From Ehrlichia muris AS145 (lineage in GTDB: Bacteria > Pseudomonadota > Alphaproteobacteria > Rickettsiales > Anaplasmataceae): DNA of 64,000 nucleotides. The first letter of the stretch is position 1, and every line of letters starts with the position of its first letter. A model generated the notes under the pieces. That model searched no databases, was not told where the DNA came from, and worked only from the letters and a program-made list of their open reading frames with translations. Positions 10,040 to 20,775 of this stretch are shown here, piece by piece. The stretch lies in assembly GCF_000508225.1 (NCBI RefSeq), contig NC_023063.1, forward strand, positions 248,001 to 312,000. Reading direction: 5' to 3'. A program made the translations under genes and the position numbers.

Positions 10040-10324
10040 ATGCATCCTTTAGTATATTTACTTGATACATTGTTGAGTATTTATAATTTCTCTTTGATAC
10101 TCTGGATAATATTAAGCTGGTTGATAGTGTTCAATATTGTAAATAGGTATAATGAGATTGTTAATAGTGTCTTTTTGTTATTATCTAAGTTAATATCTCC
10201 TGCTTTGGGTTTTATTAGAAGGATTTTTCCTTTTACTATTTCCTATAATTTTGATCTTTCACCTCTTCTGTTATTAGTATTTATTAATTTTGTAAGGTAT
10301 GCTTTGCGTTACTATTTTGGGTAA
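10040..10324 (+). CDS. YggT family inner-membrane protein
   Basis: 94 residues with two hydrophobic segments flanking a loop with [11 protein letters not shown], the conserved YggT arrangement. In other bacteria the family is linked to cell division, membrane integrity or osmotic shock; the exact role is unknown. Its 3' end comes within 14 bases of the likely ftsK ATG at 10338, so the two are probably cotranscribed. Confidence 0.88.
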   Translation: MHPLVYLLDTLLSIYNFSLILWIILSWLIVFNIVNRYNEIVNSVFLLLSKLISPALGFIRRIFPFTISYNFDLSPLLLLVFINFVRYALRYYFG

Positions 10325-10337
10325 GATAGTTGAGGCT

Positions 10338-12923
10338 ATGAAATCTGTACTTAATAGAGCTTTTTTATTTATTAGAATATTGTCACTGTCCTTTATTGTA
10401 GCATTTATATCTTTATCAATCCTTACTTATCATGCTGATGATGTATCTTTCAATGTGGCAACTGACTCTCCTGTAAAAAATTTGTGTGGGATTATTGGAT
10501 CTCATGTAGCTGATATTTTAGTACAGATATTTGGCATATCTAGTCTTGTGATAATTCCTTTAATGATCTTTTGTATTGTTAATATCTTATATGGTATTAA
10601 TAGGAACATTTATTTGTACCTTATTAATAGCCTTGTTATTGTGTCTGGGATAAGTGGACTGATATCGAATATTTCTCTGAAGATCATTCATAAGTGTGAT
10701 TATTGTGGTGTTTTAGGTACTTATTTTCATAATTTTCCAATTATTGTGCTACTTGCTATAATACTAGTAGGTATTGCTGGGATTATTGGTTGGAAAAAAG
10801 TTGTATATCTTTATGGTATCTTTTTAAGAATATTTAGTAAGTTGACTCATAAACATAGCAATACTAGTGATGTTACTAAAAGAGAAGAAGTTCATCAAGA
10901 TGTAGGGCAAGCTCAAGAGTTTTACAATGTTAAAAATTTACTAAATGAGGAAGGGTTAACAAAAGAGTTGATAGAAGAAGTAGTAGAAGACGGATTAGCA
11001 GACGAGTTGGATTTTTTAGATAGAGAAGGATTAGAGTATCAAATTAAAGAAAATAATGATGATAGATACGATGATAATGAAGAAGATGATGATGAATATG
11101 ATGATAATGAAGAAGATGATGATGGATATAGTGATAATGAAGAAAATGATGATGGGTATGGTGATAATGAAGAAGATGATGATGGATATAGTGATAATGA
11201 AGAAGATGATGATGGGTATGGTGATAATGAAGAAAATGATGATGGGTATGGTGATAATGAAGAAAATGATGATGGGTATGGTGATAATGAAAAAGATGAT
11301 GATGGGTATGGTGATAATGAAAAAGATGATGATGGGTATAGTGATAATGAAAAAGATGATGATGAATGCGGTAGTGAAAGAGAAGAAATGGTTTATAATA
11401 AACCTCAGATAAATCTTCAAGTAATTCAAGAAAAAAAAAAGAAAAAGGAGTTTATATTACCTAGTGTTAATTATTTATCTAAATCTAATCCAACAGATGG
11501 AAGAGAATTTCGTCCAGATAATAATGTTGTTAGTCTACTTGACAAGGTGTTGAAGGATTTTTCTATACATGGAAAGATAGTTAATATTAGATATGGTCCG
11601 GTAGTAACGTTGTATGAATTCGAGCCGTCTGCTGGGACTAAGTCATCGAGGGTTATAGGGTTATCTGATGATATTGCTCGTTCTATGAGTGCTTTGTCGA
11701 CACGTATATCAGTTATTCCTGGAAGGAATGTTATGGGTATAGAATTGCCTAATCACTATAGGGAAATAGTGATGTTACGTGATTTGTTAGAAAGTCAACA
11801 ATATAGGGATTCTAAACTTAAGTTACCTATAGCTTTAGGGAAAGGAATAGATGGAGAAGTAGTCATAGCTGATTTAGTGAAAATGCCGCATATTCTTATT
11901 GCTGGTACTACAGGTTCTGGAAAATCTGTGGCAATTAATACTATGATTTTATCTCTGGTTTATAGCTTAACTCCGGATCAATGTAAAATGATTATGATTG
12001 ATCCTAAAGTATTAGAGTTATCAGTCTATAATTCTATACCACACTTATTAACTCCAGTAGTGACTGAATCTAAAAAAGCTATTGCTGCTTTAAAGTGGGT
12101 AGTAAGTGAAATGGAGAATCGCTATCGGTTAATGTCTGATATTGGAGTGCGTAACATTGTTGGTTATAATGATAAAATTAAGGAAGCAATTAGTGAAAAT
12201 AGAGTTCTTGAAAAAGTATTGCAGACAGGATTTGATAAAGAAACAGGGGAAGCAATTTTTGAGAAGATTGTAATAGAACCTCGTGTTTTTCCCTATATTG
12301 TAGTAATAGTAGATGAAATGGCAGATCTAATGCTTGTGGCTGGAAAAGAAATTGAGTCTTCGATACAAAGATTATCTCAAATGGCGAGAGCTGCTGGAAT
12401 TCATATAATTATGGCAACTCAGCGTCCTTCTGTTGATGTAATAACAGGGGTAATAAAGGCAAATTTTCCAACAAGGATCAGTTTTGCTGTAACGTCAAAA
12501 ATAGATAGTAGGACTATTCTTGGTGAACAGGGGGCAGAGCAGTTACTTGGTATGGGTGATATGCTGTATATGGTATCTGGTGGTAGGATAATACGTGTTC
12601 ATGGAGCTTTTGTTAGTGATGATGAAGTACAGAGTATTGTTGAATATTTAAAATCTCAAGGTATTCCGGAGTATATAGAAGGGATTACACAGGTCCAACA
12701 AGATTATGATTACTGTATAGATGATAATATTTCTGAGCGAGATGATGAATTATATCAACAAGCAGTTTCGATAGTGATGAGAGATAGAAGAACTTCTATT
12801 AGTTATATACAAAGACAGTTGAGAATAGGATATAATAGAGCTGCAAATTTAGTAGAACGCATGGAAAGAGATGGTGTTATTGGAATTGCAAATACTGGGA
12901 AACGTGAAATATTGCTTGAGTAA
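10338..12923 (+). CDS. ftsK: DNA translocase FtsK with an acidic tandem-repeat linker
   Basis: Moves chromosome termini through the septum and activates dimer resolution. I start at ATG 10338 (after TTGAGG) rather than 10299, which would overlap yggT; the product is about 861 residues. It has four N-terminal membrane segments, a highly acidic linker with ten 10-residue repeats, and then the motor with Walker A GTTGSGKS near residue 522, Walker [12 protein letters not shown], and [13 protein letters not shown]. The C-terminal winged-helix gamma domain, which reads KOPS-like sequences, is present ([20 protein letters not shown]). The motor looks complete; only the linker is unusual. Confidence 0.95.
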   Translation: MKSVLNRAFLFIRILSLSFIVAFISLSILTYHADDVSFNVATDSPVKNLCGIIGSHVADILVQIFGISSLVIIPLMIFCIVNILYGINRNIYLYLINSLVIVSGISGLISNISLKIIHKCDYCGVLGTYFHNFPIIVLLAIILVGIAGIIGWKKVVYLYGIFLRIFSKLTHKHSNTSDVTKREEVHQDVGQAQEFYNVKNLLNEEGLTKELIEEVVEDGLADELDFLDREGLEYQIKENNDDRYDDNEEDDDEYDDNEEDDDGYSDNEENDDGYGDNEEDDDGYSDNEEDDDGYGDNEENDDGYGDNEENDDGYGDNEKDDDGYGDNEKDDDGYSDNEKDDDECGSEREEMVYNKPQINLQVIQEKKKKKEFILPSVNYLSKSNPTDGREFRPDNNVVSLLDKVLKDFSIHGKIVNIRYGPVVTLYEFEPSAGTKSSRVIGLSDDIARSMSALSTRISVIPGRNVMGIELPNHYREIVMLRDLLESQQYRDSKLKLPIALGKGIDGEVVIADLVKMPHILIAGTTGSGKSVAINTMILSLVYSLTPDQCKMIMIDPKVLELSVYNSIPHLLTPVVTESKKAIAALKWVVSEMENRYRLMSDIGVRNIVGYNDKIKEAISENRVLEKVLQTGFDKETGEAIFEKIVIEPRVFPYIVVIVDEMADLMLVAGKEIESSIQRLSQMARAAGIHIIMATQRPSVDVITGVIKANFPTRISFAVTSKIDSRTILGEQGAEQLLGMGDMLYMVSGGRIIRVHGAFVSDDEVQSIVEYLKSQGIPEYIEGITQVQQDYDYCIDDNISERDDELYQQAVSIVMRDRRTSISYIQRQLRIGYNRAANLVERMERDGVIGIANTGKREILLE
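11070..11369 (+). repeat. Ten-unit 30-bp in-frame minisatellite in ftsK
   Basis: Ten consecutive 30-bp units encode variants of [10 protein letters not shown] (D/S/G at position 1, E/K and D/N later). Because units are multiples of three, copy-number change preserves the frame. The opposite strand also stays open here, which is an artefact of the repeat. Confidence 0.95.
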
Positions 12924-13622
12924 TATAGGGAATTGCTATTATCAACATTTTTTGATATGTTTGTCGAAATTGTATTCTAGTATATTTTATAATATATCTA
13001 ACTTTTAATACTGCTATTCTGTTTCTAGATGAAAGTATCATATGGTACTAGAACTGTGAGTAGTAGGATACTAAAATTCTCCTTCTGTGTGTTTTTTTGA
13101 TTTATTAATATTGCTGTAAAACGTTAAGCTTAGTACTGTTTCTGCAGTGTAGCAGCTTTTGATATAATTCTTTCTTCAGAAAACTTACTAATATACAACC
13201 GATAATATGGTACTAGAGTTTTTTCCCTAGTATGAATCCATTAAATTGATTCTGTTCTTTCTATAGATTCAAAGATTATCTAATGGTTACTAAGATGGTA
13301 AGTTAAGTAAAAAAACTGTAATTCTTCTTCTGTATTAATACTTTTTAGCTCGTTATGACTGTATAATTGCTACTATATAGTTTTTGAGGCTGCTTTTGTT
13401 TTTCAAGGTTTTCAAAATGCCACATTGTTATGGATTACCAGGATGATAAGCTAAAATAGTACTAATTCTGGTTTAGTTGCTATAATATTAGGTGTGGTCT
13501 CTTATATAGTTATTGTCTCGAAGAATCGTACTGCGAACACCTTATGCTGTTGGAAAGGCAAGGATATTATAAATTTTGGATCTTCAAATCTTTTATTAAA
13601 ATGGGTTAGTTGTAACTACAAT
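12924..13622. other. Intergenic spacer between ftsK and a convergent membrane-protein gene
   Basis: No supported gene in about 700 bases. Stretches near 13073 and 13316 share a loosely similar motif (ATTCTCCTTCTG and ATTCTTCTTCTG after ACTAAA or ACTGTA), perhaps an old decayed tandem repeat. A short open frame at 13494-13679 has no start context or protein character. Confidence 0.4.
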
Positions 13623-14654
13623 TCAGCAGCCTTGAATACTAAGCTGGGATTCAGTAGAAGTAATGCTAGCATCATCTAAACTACCAGAGTGATGACTATT
13701 GACACCTGAATCATGCTCTTTTTCAGCTTTGCTATCGATATACTTTTCTATAAAGAATGCCACAATAAACACAAGTACTGTTACCAGTTCTAAACATAGT
13801 ACAGCAGTATTTTGATAATTATAAAGATCATGCATTCTTCCACCAAGTGATATAGCTTCTAGAATATGACAGTTACAATGAATCACCTCAAAAGCTAAAA
13901 TAACAGCACATAGGATTGTGAAACTACGAGCTTGTCTCTTTTGTTTCTCGGAGTTACCTGTTTTGCGTGATATATTTGCATCTACTAACCTTAAAACACA
14001 AGACAAGATACCTAAAAAAGGTGCAGTGACTGATAAGAATAAACTTAGTTGGTCAAGTGTTGGGTTGTTACCAACTGTAAAAAGCATTGTTAATGATGTG
14101 ACGGAGACTACGATCCACATCAATTGTGAAATAATAGTAAGAGAATTCTCAGAAATTTGAATATCAGCCTGTCTTTTTATCAACCTATTACGTTTTATAG
14201 ATTCATTACTGTTTTTCTTACCTGATGTTTCTGATGAATCTTGAATGAGCTTTTTGTTATTTACTGATTCTTTTATTGCAAGTGCTGAACTGATAATCAT
14301 GGCAACTGTAACTATTATACAGGTAATATAAAAAATAACAGCTGCCATGTGTTTAGTGCGTTCAGAAACAAAAACATGGGTTGATACTAAATTGAGTACA
14401 GAAGATGCTGCTTCTATTACTAGCCCAATAAAAGAGATCATTATAAATAATTTGTTATAATCTATCACTTTTTTAGGCTTTTTATCTAGTAAATTTTTAA
14501 GAAAAGTGCGTAATTCAGATGAAGATCTTGGTTTACCTAGACCATATTTACATTGCTCATTAAGATGTATTTCTCCATGTTTCATTACCATCATAGCTCT
14601 ATACCATGTTAACTTAAAAATAGCTGAGATGATCACAAACGTATGTGAACACAC
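13623..14654 (-). CDS. Polytopic membrane protein, unknown function
   Basis: 343 residues with about six clear membrane segments: around LFIMISFIGLVIEA, VIFYITCIIVTVAMII, ISQLMWIVVSVTSL, LSVTAPFLGILSCVL, ILCAVILAFEV and LELVTVLVFIVAFF. A lysine-rich cytoplasmic-type loop (KKLIQDSSETSGKKNSNES) precedes segment three, and the tail is Ser/Thr/His-rich. I recognise no catalytic motif. The start is uncertain: ATGs at 14594 and 14585 would remove a further hydrophobic stretch at the N-terminus. It looks lineage-specific. Confidence 0.7.
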   Translation of the reverse strand: MCSHTFVIISAIFKLTWYRAMMVMKHGEIHLNEQCKYGLGKPRSSSELRTFLKNLLDKKPKKVIDYNKLFIMISFIGLVIEAASSVLNLVSTHVFVSERTKHMAAVIFYITCIIVTVAMIISSALAIKESVNNKKLIQDSSETSGKKNSNESIKRNRLIKRQADIQISENSLTIISQLMWIVVSVTSLTMLFTVGNNPTLDQLSLFLSVTAPFLGILSCVLRLVDANISRKTGNSEKQKRQARSFTILCAVILAFEVIHCNCHILEAISLGGRMHDLYNYQNTAVLCLELVTVLVFIVAFFIEKYIDSKAEKEHDSGVNSHHSGSLDDASITSTESQLSIQGC

Positions 14655-14879
14655 AATACAAACATATATTAAAGGGTACCATATAAATTACGAAACATCA
14701 AGCTAATTTTCATTGATGATACTTACTTTATAGTCAATTTTTTAGTGTACTAATAATTTTTATACTTAGTTATTTTTAATTGTAACATAACCATTACTTA
14801 TAACTAGCAACGTACAGCTCACTAACCCATATTATAAGTTGCAGCACTTATTAAAAATTTGAACACCATGTAAGTTTTA

Positions 14880-16049
14880 TTAACGGTGTTTATCTTGCAA
14901 ATAACTTTCTAATATAGCAATACCTTCATCAATTTCTTGTTGAGTAATTATCAAAGGAGGCACTATTCTTAAAGTATCACCGCTTGCAACGCTAGTTAGT
15001 AATCCGTAACTTGTTAATCCACTCACTAATGATCTACTGTCAGTGTTGACTTTCACCCCTATCATAAGTCCCCTACCTCTGATTTGTTCAATTACTGGAA
15101 ACTTACTGGCTAAATCTTCTAGTTTTTTGTATAGGTAATGACTATTTTTAGTTACATTGTCTAAAAAACCATCTTTTAAAATTTCTTGAACTACAGCCAG
15201 GCCAATAGTAGTTGCTAGCGGATTTCCTCCAAAAGTAGAACCATGCATGCCAAGACCCATAAACTGAGCAGCGTTGTTAGTTGCTAGAGTTGCTGATATA
15301 GGGAAACCTCCACCTAATCCTTTTGCAATACAACATATGTCAGGGGTTACTCCGACGTGTTCATAAGCAAAAAACTTTCCTGTTCTTCCACTTCCACATT
15401 GTACACAATCAAAAATTAATAATATATCATTTTGATCACAGATCGTACGTAACTCTTTTAAAAAAGAATCATCAAGTACATTTATTCCACCTTCTCCTTG
15501 TATGGGCTCTACTAATATTGCACCTGTGTTTTTGTTAATTGCATTTTTTACGGATGTGATATCAGGATTTACATTATCAAACCACTCAACATATGGTTTA
15601 AGTAAAGGAGAGAATTTACTTGGATCATTTGCTGAACATGCAGCATATGTTCTTCCGTGGAAAGATTTTTTTATTGTGATGAATCGATGACGTTGGGTAT
15701 TACCTTTCCCACATTGATATGATTTTGCTATTTTCAAGCAGCAATCTATGGACTCTGCGCCTGAATTCCCAAAAAATACTTTGTCAGCAAAGCTAATATC
15801 TACTAACTTTTGTGCTAGCTTTATAGCTTCAGGTATTGTATGTAAATTTGATACGTGCCAAAGTTTTTCACCCTGTGTTTTCAGTGCATTTACCAATGTT
15901 GGATGAGCATGCCCTAAGGAGCTGGTCGCAATTCCTGCATAAAAATCTACATACTTTTTTCCATGGTAATCATATAAATAAACTCCTTTTCCATGTGAAA
16001 AAGTGGTACTAGATGGTGCATATACTGGTAAAATTACTGAATTATTCAT
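14880..16049 (-). CDS. argD: Acetylornithine/succinyldiaminopimelate aminotransferase family
   Basis: Class-III PLP aminotransferase of 389 residues, a normal ArgD length. Visible motifs are GNSGAESIDCCLKIAK, VEPIQGEGGINV, the cofactor Asp in LLIFDCVQCGSGRTG, the Schiff-base Lys in CIAKGLGGGFP, and GSTFGGNPLA. ArgD acts in arginine synthesis and can double as DapC in lysine/diaminopimelate synthesis; the second role may matter more in an organism with a reduced wall. No other arg or dap gene is adjacent, so substrate choice is not settled here. Confidence 0.92.
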   Translation of the reverse strand: MNNSVILPVYAPSSTTFSHGKGVYLYDYHGKKYVDFYAGIATSSLGHAHPTLVNALKTQGEKLWHVSNLHTIPEAIKLAQKLVDISFADKVFFGNSGAESIDCCLKIAKSYQCGKGNTQRHRFITIKKSFHGRTYAACSANDPSKFSPLLKPYVEWFDNVNPDITSVKNAINKNTGAILVEPIQGEGGINVLDDSFLKELRTICDQNDILLIFDCVQCGSGRTGKFFAYEHVGVTPDICCIAKGLGGGFPISATLATNNAAQFMGLGMHGSTFGGNPLATTIGLAVVQEILKDGFLDNVTKNSHYLYKKLEDLASKFPVIEQIRGRGLMIGVKVNTDSRSLVSGLTSYGLLTSVASGDTLRIVPPLIITQQEIDEGIAILESYLQDKHR

Positions 16050-16195
16050 TTTAATTTCCTTTAAAATTTTAATATAGCTATTTACGTATATAGCAATGCA
16101 AGCTACGTGTGTTATGATAGCACGATATTGTTATAGGTCAACTAAGAAAAAGTTTATAAATAGTACCATATACATATTATCATGGATATGGGTGG

Positions 16196-17620
16196 TTGGA
16201 TGTATATATGAAATATTTTCGAATTTTGTTGTTAATGTTTTTGGTGATTACTTTGTTTTTTGCGGTTGGTTATACACATATATACCTAAGGGATGATTAT
16301 TTGTATGAAGTGTCAAAGGAAATCAATCTGAATATTAAGGCAATACTTGTTAATTCTGTTATCAATAAGTATGTTCAATTGTTAGCAAAAGCTCCAAGTC
16401 ATGTAGCGACCAATACATACTATATGAATTTACTAATAAAATTACGTGCTGAATTTCTCAAAGCTTTAGGTGGAGTAAAAGATCTTCACGTTATTTTATA
16501 TAATGTAGATGGGAATATTATATTCTCTAATAGAAGTAGTGAAGATATTGCAGATCAAGATCTACTGTTGTGTTCTGAGGATATGAATTCATTATTGAAA
16601 GGGGAATATGTAGATCATAAGATTACTCATGGGGCAACTACTGCTTCTATATTTCCTATATTCTCATTGTATGATAAAGATAGTAGTCCTTTGATGTTTT
16701 TGAAGATAGTTAAAAATTCAGAGAATTTATCTAGTGTTATTGTAAACTTCTATACTGTATTTTTAGTAATAGTTGTACTAATCATTATTATATTTGTTGT
16801 TGTAACTTGGGGTATATATTATAGAAATACAAATATGCTAAGTAGGCAGTATGATGCTAATTTGGAATTAAAAGAAGCGAAAGAAGTAGCAGAACAAGAA
16901 AATGTAAGTAAATCACAGTTTCTTGCAAATATTAGTCATGAGTTGCGTACTCCATTGAACTCTATTATTGGATTTTCGGAGATGATGAAAGCTGAATCTA
17001 TGGGTGCTATAGAGAATATTCATTATAAGGAATATATAAATGATATTCACAATGCTGGTATTCATTTATTGAGCTTAATTAATGATATTTTAGATTTTTC
17101 TAAAGCTGAAGCTGATAAATTAGTAGTGGAATTTGTAAAATTTGATCTAGGAAAAATTGTTTCTTCCTGCTTTAATATGATGCTTCCAAGAGCTGAGCAG
17201 GCAAAAGTAAAACTTGAAAAAGTATTACCACCTAATAAGGCTGTAATGATTGCAGATCCTAAAAGAATGAAGCAAGTGATAATTAATTTGTTGTCTAATT
17301 CAATAAAATTTACTCCTGAAAATGGATGTGTAAAATTAGTAGTAGAATATAATCTTGAAGAGGAAGTAGTTATTATTGAAATTATTGATAATGGTATAGG
17401 TATAGCACAGCAAGATTTGTATAAAGTTATGTCTGTTTTTGGACAAGTGGATAGTAGACATGCTCGTAAATATGAAGGTACAGGATTGGGGTTACCATTA
17501 AGTAAGAAGCTAGTTGAATTGATGAATGGAGTATTCAAAATAAAAAGTGAGCCTAATTTAGGTACTATAGTAACATTAACGTTCCCATATACTGATGTGC
17601 TTGAAGAGAAAGGTTTTTAG
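16196..17620 (+). CDS. Membrane sensor histidine kinase, PleC-like
   Basis: 474 residues. An N-terminal membrane segment (residues ~5-30), a ~160-residue extracytoplasmic region and a second membrane segment (VFLVIVVLIIIIFVVVTWG) lead into a short linker. The HisKA dimerisation domain follows with the phospho-His in NISHELRTPLNSIIGFSEMM, and then the HATPase domain with N box LLSNSIKFT, IIDNGIGI and GTGLGLPLSK. There is no receiver domain, unlike CckA. Architecture and H-box fit the PleC/DivJ class; naming it PleC is inference. ATG 16208 is an alternative start. The cognate regulator is not in the window. Confidence 0.82.
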   Translation: MDVYMKYFRILLLMFLVITLFFAVGYTHIYLRDDYLYEVSKEINLNIKAILVNSVINKYVQLLAKAPSHVATNTYYMNLLIKLRAEFLKALGGVKDLHVILYNVDGNIIFSNRSSEDIADQDLLLCSEDMNSLLKGEYVDHKITHGATTASIFPIFSLYDKDSSPLMFLKIVKNSENLSSVIVNFYTVFLVIVVLIIIIFVVVTWGIYYRNTNMLSRQYDANLELKEAKEVAEQENVSKSQFLANISHELRTPLNSIIGFSEMMKAESMGAIENIHYKEYINDIHNAGIHLLSLINDILDFSKAEADKLVVEFVKFDLGKIVSSCFNMMLPRAEQAKVKLEKVLPPNKAVMIADPKRMKQVIINLLSNSIKFTPENGCVKLVVEYNLEEEVVIIEIIDNGIGIAQQDLYKVMSVFGQVDSRHARKYEGTGLGLPLSKKLVELMNGVFKIKSEPNLGTIVTLTFPYTDVLEEKGF

Positions 17621-17920
17621 TGATTTGTCGTTCTATTGATGAAGTAGAGAATATATCATATATTCTGTTTTTATTAACAGATAGTGCATTGCTTTAAAGT
17701 AGTGTTAAGTATATGGTGTGGTTTATATGTACTATTTTTAATTGTAGTAAGTTATGTAGGTTGATAAGATTAAGTCTTTACGTATTTCTAAGGAATTGTT
17801 GTATTATAATAATAAATTGCTGGATGATTTATGTTTAGATATTTAGTGATTGTATTACTAAGAAATACTTGTTATTCCTGTACGTTTGTAACATATTGTT
17901 TCAGTTATTAGTGTTAGCAT
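17621..17920. other. Intergenic spacer before mutL
   Basis: Exactly 300 bases of AT-rich sequence in which I see no gene, repeat or strong hairpin. It presumably contains the mutL promoter. Confidence 0.4.
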
Positions 17921-19954
17921 ATGTCAATTATACTATTAGATCCTAGAACAATTAATAGAATTGCTGCAGGAGAAGTTATAGAATGTCCAGCTAGTGTAGT
18001 TAAAGAATTAGTTGAGAATTCAATAGATGCTAAAGCTACTGTTATTAGTATTACAATAGAACGTGGAGGACGTAATTTAATAATTGTTAGTGATGATGGT
18101 ATTGGAATTAAAAAAGAAGATATAGAAATTGCATTTGCTCGTCATGCGACATCTAAACTTCCTGATGGTGATTTATCTAAAGTCAGATCTTTAGGGTTTA
18201 GAGGGGAAGGATTAACTTCTATTGCAGCTGTTAGTAAAGTAAAAATGGTTTCAAAACATCAGGATTCTGATACTGCATGGTTAATGGTATTTGAAGGTGG
18301 AGAGAAAACACAAGAGTTAACACCAGATGCACTTTCTTGTGGTACTTATATTGAAGTAAGAGATTTATTTTTTGCTACGCCTAATAGATTAAAATTTCTT
18401 AAAACAGAAAAAGCAGAAATTCAATCTATTATTGATATGATTAATAAGTTGGCTATGGTAAATCATGGTATAATGTTTTCATTATTTGTTGATAACAAGC
18501 AGATATTTAAGTATTTAAAGCAACAATCAAATATTGATAGATTATCTGAAATAAAAACTTTGGGAGTGGAGTTTTATAAAAATTCTTTACCACTAGTAAG
18601 TGTAAAAGAGAAGGGGATTCAATTGTCGGGGTACATTGGATCTCCTACATTAAGTCGCAGTAAGTCAAGTCTTATATATACTTTTGTTAATGGTCGCCCT
18701 ATTTATGATAATTTACTGATAGGTGCAGTGAGATATGCTTATAGTGATTTTATAGAAAAGGATAAATATCCGGTTGTTGTATTGCATCTTGATATTCCAT
18801 GTGATCAAGTTGATGCTAATGTTCATCCAAATAAATCTGAAGTAAGATTTCAGGATAAAAAATTAGTATATAGAACTGTAGTTAATGCAATTAGAGAAGC
18901 GTTATCTGTCAACATAAATATGAAATTAAAGTCTATTGGTGAACTTGAAAATGATCATTTTATTCAGAACAATATTGCTAATATGAGAAACTCACGAAAT
19001 ATTGGTAATAATGTTTCTTCTGAATTTTTTAAGCTTCTTCAAAATAAGAAACAATTATTTAATAATAGTATACAAAAACATAGTTCTACAGATATAGATG
19101 CAGATGGTCAATCTTTATGTGGTAATAGTAGTTCTTTTTGTAAAGATTCAAGAACAATAGCAGATAAGCTTGAAGAGGAGAGAATTGATGAGAATTTTGG
19201 AGACCATAATGACAAGAAAAAACCTGGAGTAGAAACTACTAATTTGGATATATTGAAAGAGAATAAAGATTTTGTTAGTTTAGCTAACGATCTTCTACAA
19301 GAGTCCTCTGATATAAATAGTAATAAGTTTAGTGTTATAAGTGATTCTGTTGATTTAGAATTAATTGATACTTACCCATTAGGTTATGCTTTGTGCCAAA
19401 TACACAATAGGTATATTATCTCTCAAACTCAGGATTCTATTGTTATTGTTGATCAGCATGCAGCCCATGAGAGATTAACTTATGAATATATGAAGCGAGT
19501 TATGGAAAAAGAGGGGATAAAACGTCAAATACTATTGATACCTGAAATTGTTGAAATGAATAGTCATCTTGATTTGGAACTACTTGTTGAATATAAGGAA
19601 AAATTATTAAAACTTGGATTACTCATTGAACCACTTGGTAATATGTCAGTCATAGTACGGGAAGTCCCAGCAATTTTTGGAAGTTTTGATATTAAATCGC
19701 TTGTTGTGAATATAATTGATAGTGTTATGGAAGTAGGTGATACTTTATTCTTAGATGATAAAATTAAGAATATATGTGGTACAATAGCATGTTATAGTTC
19801 TATTAGGAGTGGTAGAAGATTAAAGGTTGAAGAAATGAATGCTATTTTAAGAAATATGGAAAATACTTCACATTCTGGACAATGTAATCATGGTAGACCA
19901 ACTTATGTAGAATTGAGTTTAGTTGAAGTAGATAAGCTTTTTGCAAGGAGATAA
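17921..19954 (+). CDS. mutL: DNA mismatch repair protein MutL (endonuclease type)
   Basis: 677 residues. The GHKL ATPase head has ELVENSIDAKA, VSDDGIGI, ATSKL and GFRGEGLTSI, and a transducer domain follows. A long polar linker (residues ~340-470) leads to the C-terminal dimerisation domain with the metal-dependent endonuclease motif DQHAAHERLTYE, plus ACYSSIRSG and QCNHGRPT. This marks a nicking MutL of the kind found in bacteria without MutH. It directs strand excision after MutS binds mismatches. The gene stands alone. Confidence 0.95.
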   Translation: MSIILLDPRTINRIAAGEVIECPASVVKELVENSIDAKATVISITIERGGRNLIIVSDDGIGIKKEDIEIAFARHATSKLPDGDLSKVRSLGFRGEGLTSIAAVSKVKMVSKHQDSDTAWLMVFEGGEKTQELTPDALSCGTYIEVRDLFFATPNRLKFLKTEKAEIQSIIDMINKLAMVNHGIMFSLFVDNKQIFKYLKQQSNIDRLSEIKTLGVEFYKNSLPLVSVKEKGIQLSGYIGSPTLSRSKSSLIYTFVNGRPIYDNLLIGAVRYAYSDFIEKDKYPVVVLHLDIPCDQVDANVHPNKSEVRFQDKKLVYRTVVNAIREALSVNINMKLKSIGELENDHFIQNNIANMRNSRNIGNNVSSEFFKLLQNKKQLFNNSIQKHSSTDIDADGQSLCGNSSSFCKDSRTIADKLEEERIDENFGDHNDKKKPGVETTNLDILKENKDFVSLANDLLQESSDINSNKFSVISDSVDLELIDTYPLGYALCQIHNRYIISQTQDSIVIVDQHAAHERLTYEYMKRVMEKEGIKRQILLIPEIVEMNSHLDLELLVEYKEKLLKLGLLIEPLGNMSVIVREVPAIFGSFDIKSLVVNIIDSVMEVGDTLFLDDKIKNICGTIACYSSIRSGRRLKVEEMNAILRNMENTSHSGQCNHGRPTYVELSLVEVDKLFARR

Positions 19955-20390
19955 TAGATAGGTTTGTGGATAAGGTGTATATGTATGAATTTGTACATTT
20001 AATGTTGCCTAGTTATATCTAGTTTTTTATTATCATGATTATGGATAAAATAATTGGTATAGAAGCTTATAAGGTTTATGAGGTTAGTAACTAGACTCAG
20101 ATTATCTTAGCAAGGTATTTAATAATATTGTACTATGTGTGATAAATATAGAATTTTGTATTAATTATCTACTTTTACCAAGTTGGATTATAGAGTAATT
20201 GTATAAGAAAATTAGTATAAGTCTATAATATATGAGATAAATTCAATTTTATGAAGGTATGGATTATGTTTATTCACAGGATGTATATATTTTAATTGGG
20301 TGATTTTCAAAGTAGTCTTGAATTTGTATATTTAGAAAAGGTTGATATACATTTTTATGGGTATTTCTCTATGGATATATAAAAGTAACT
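19955..20390. other. Intergenic spacer right of mutL
   Basis: AT-rich, with no supported gene. It precedes the decayed dprA-tail copies; earlier and more degraded copies may be present but cannot be aligned by eye. Confidence 0.35.
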
Positions 20391-20775
20391 TGCTTATATA
20401 AGGTGCTGGAACAAAATAATTTTATATAAAGTATTGATTTTATAGATCTTAAAGGTTGCTTCTATGTTGAGACAATTTTATTGTGAAGAATCTTGTTGTT
20501 TTTTAGTTTGTGTGGTTAAGTAATAGCTTCTTATATGAGGTGCTGGAACAAAATAATTTTATACAAATATTGATGTTATGAATCTTAAAGTTTGCTCTAT
20601 GTTAGAATAATTTTGTTATGTAGAACTTTCTATTATTACATGGTCTGTATAATATTTAACAGTGACTTATTTGTGTAAGATACTGAAAAATGTTGATTTT
20701 TTTGAAATCTTGAAATTCTCTTAATGTACTAGAGCAACTTTATTGTTAGGAAATCTTTCTATTTTTTTTGATGCT
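20391..20775. repeat. Three degenerate ~138-bp tandem copies of the dprA 3' end
   Basis: Copy A (from 20391) and copy B (from 20527) share AGGTGCTGGAACAAAATAAT at 20401 and 20538. Copy C (from ~20664) has diverged to AGATACTGAA at 20679 and runs into the real dprA tail to ~20775. The dprA-end segment CAACTTTATTGTTAGGAAATC has counterparts CAATTTTATTGTGAAGAATC and AATTTTGTTATGTAGAAC. Copies A and B are thus old tandem duplicates of the dprA 3' end drifting as spacer. Confidence 0.75.

Noticed and set aside
11031-11429. Long antisense and alternate-frame open frames over the ftsK repeat
   Set aside because: They are by-products of the 30-bp repeat, whose period is a multiple of three; the Ile/Phe-rich or Met/Lys-rich translations are not protein-like.
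13494-13679. 61-codon plus-strand frame overlapping the end of the membrane-protein gene
   Set aside because: No homology, no ribosome site and an overlap with a better-supported gene.
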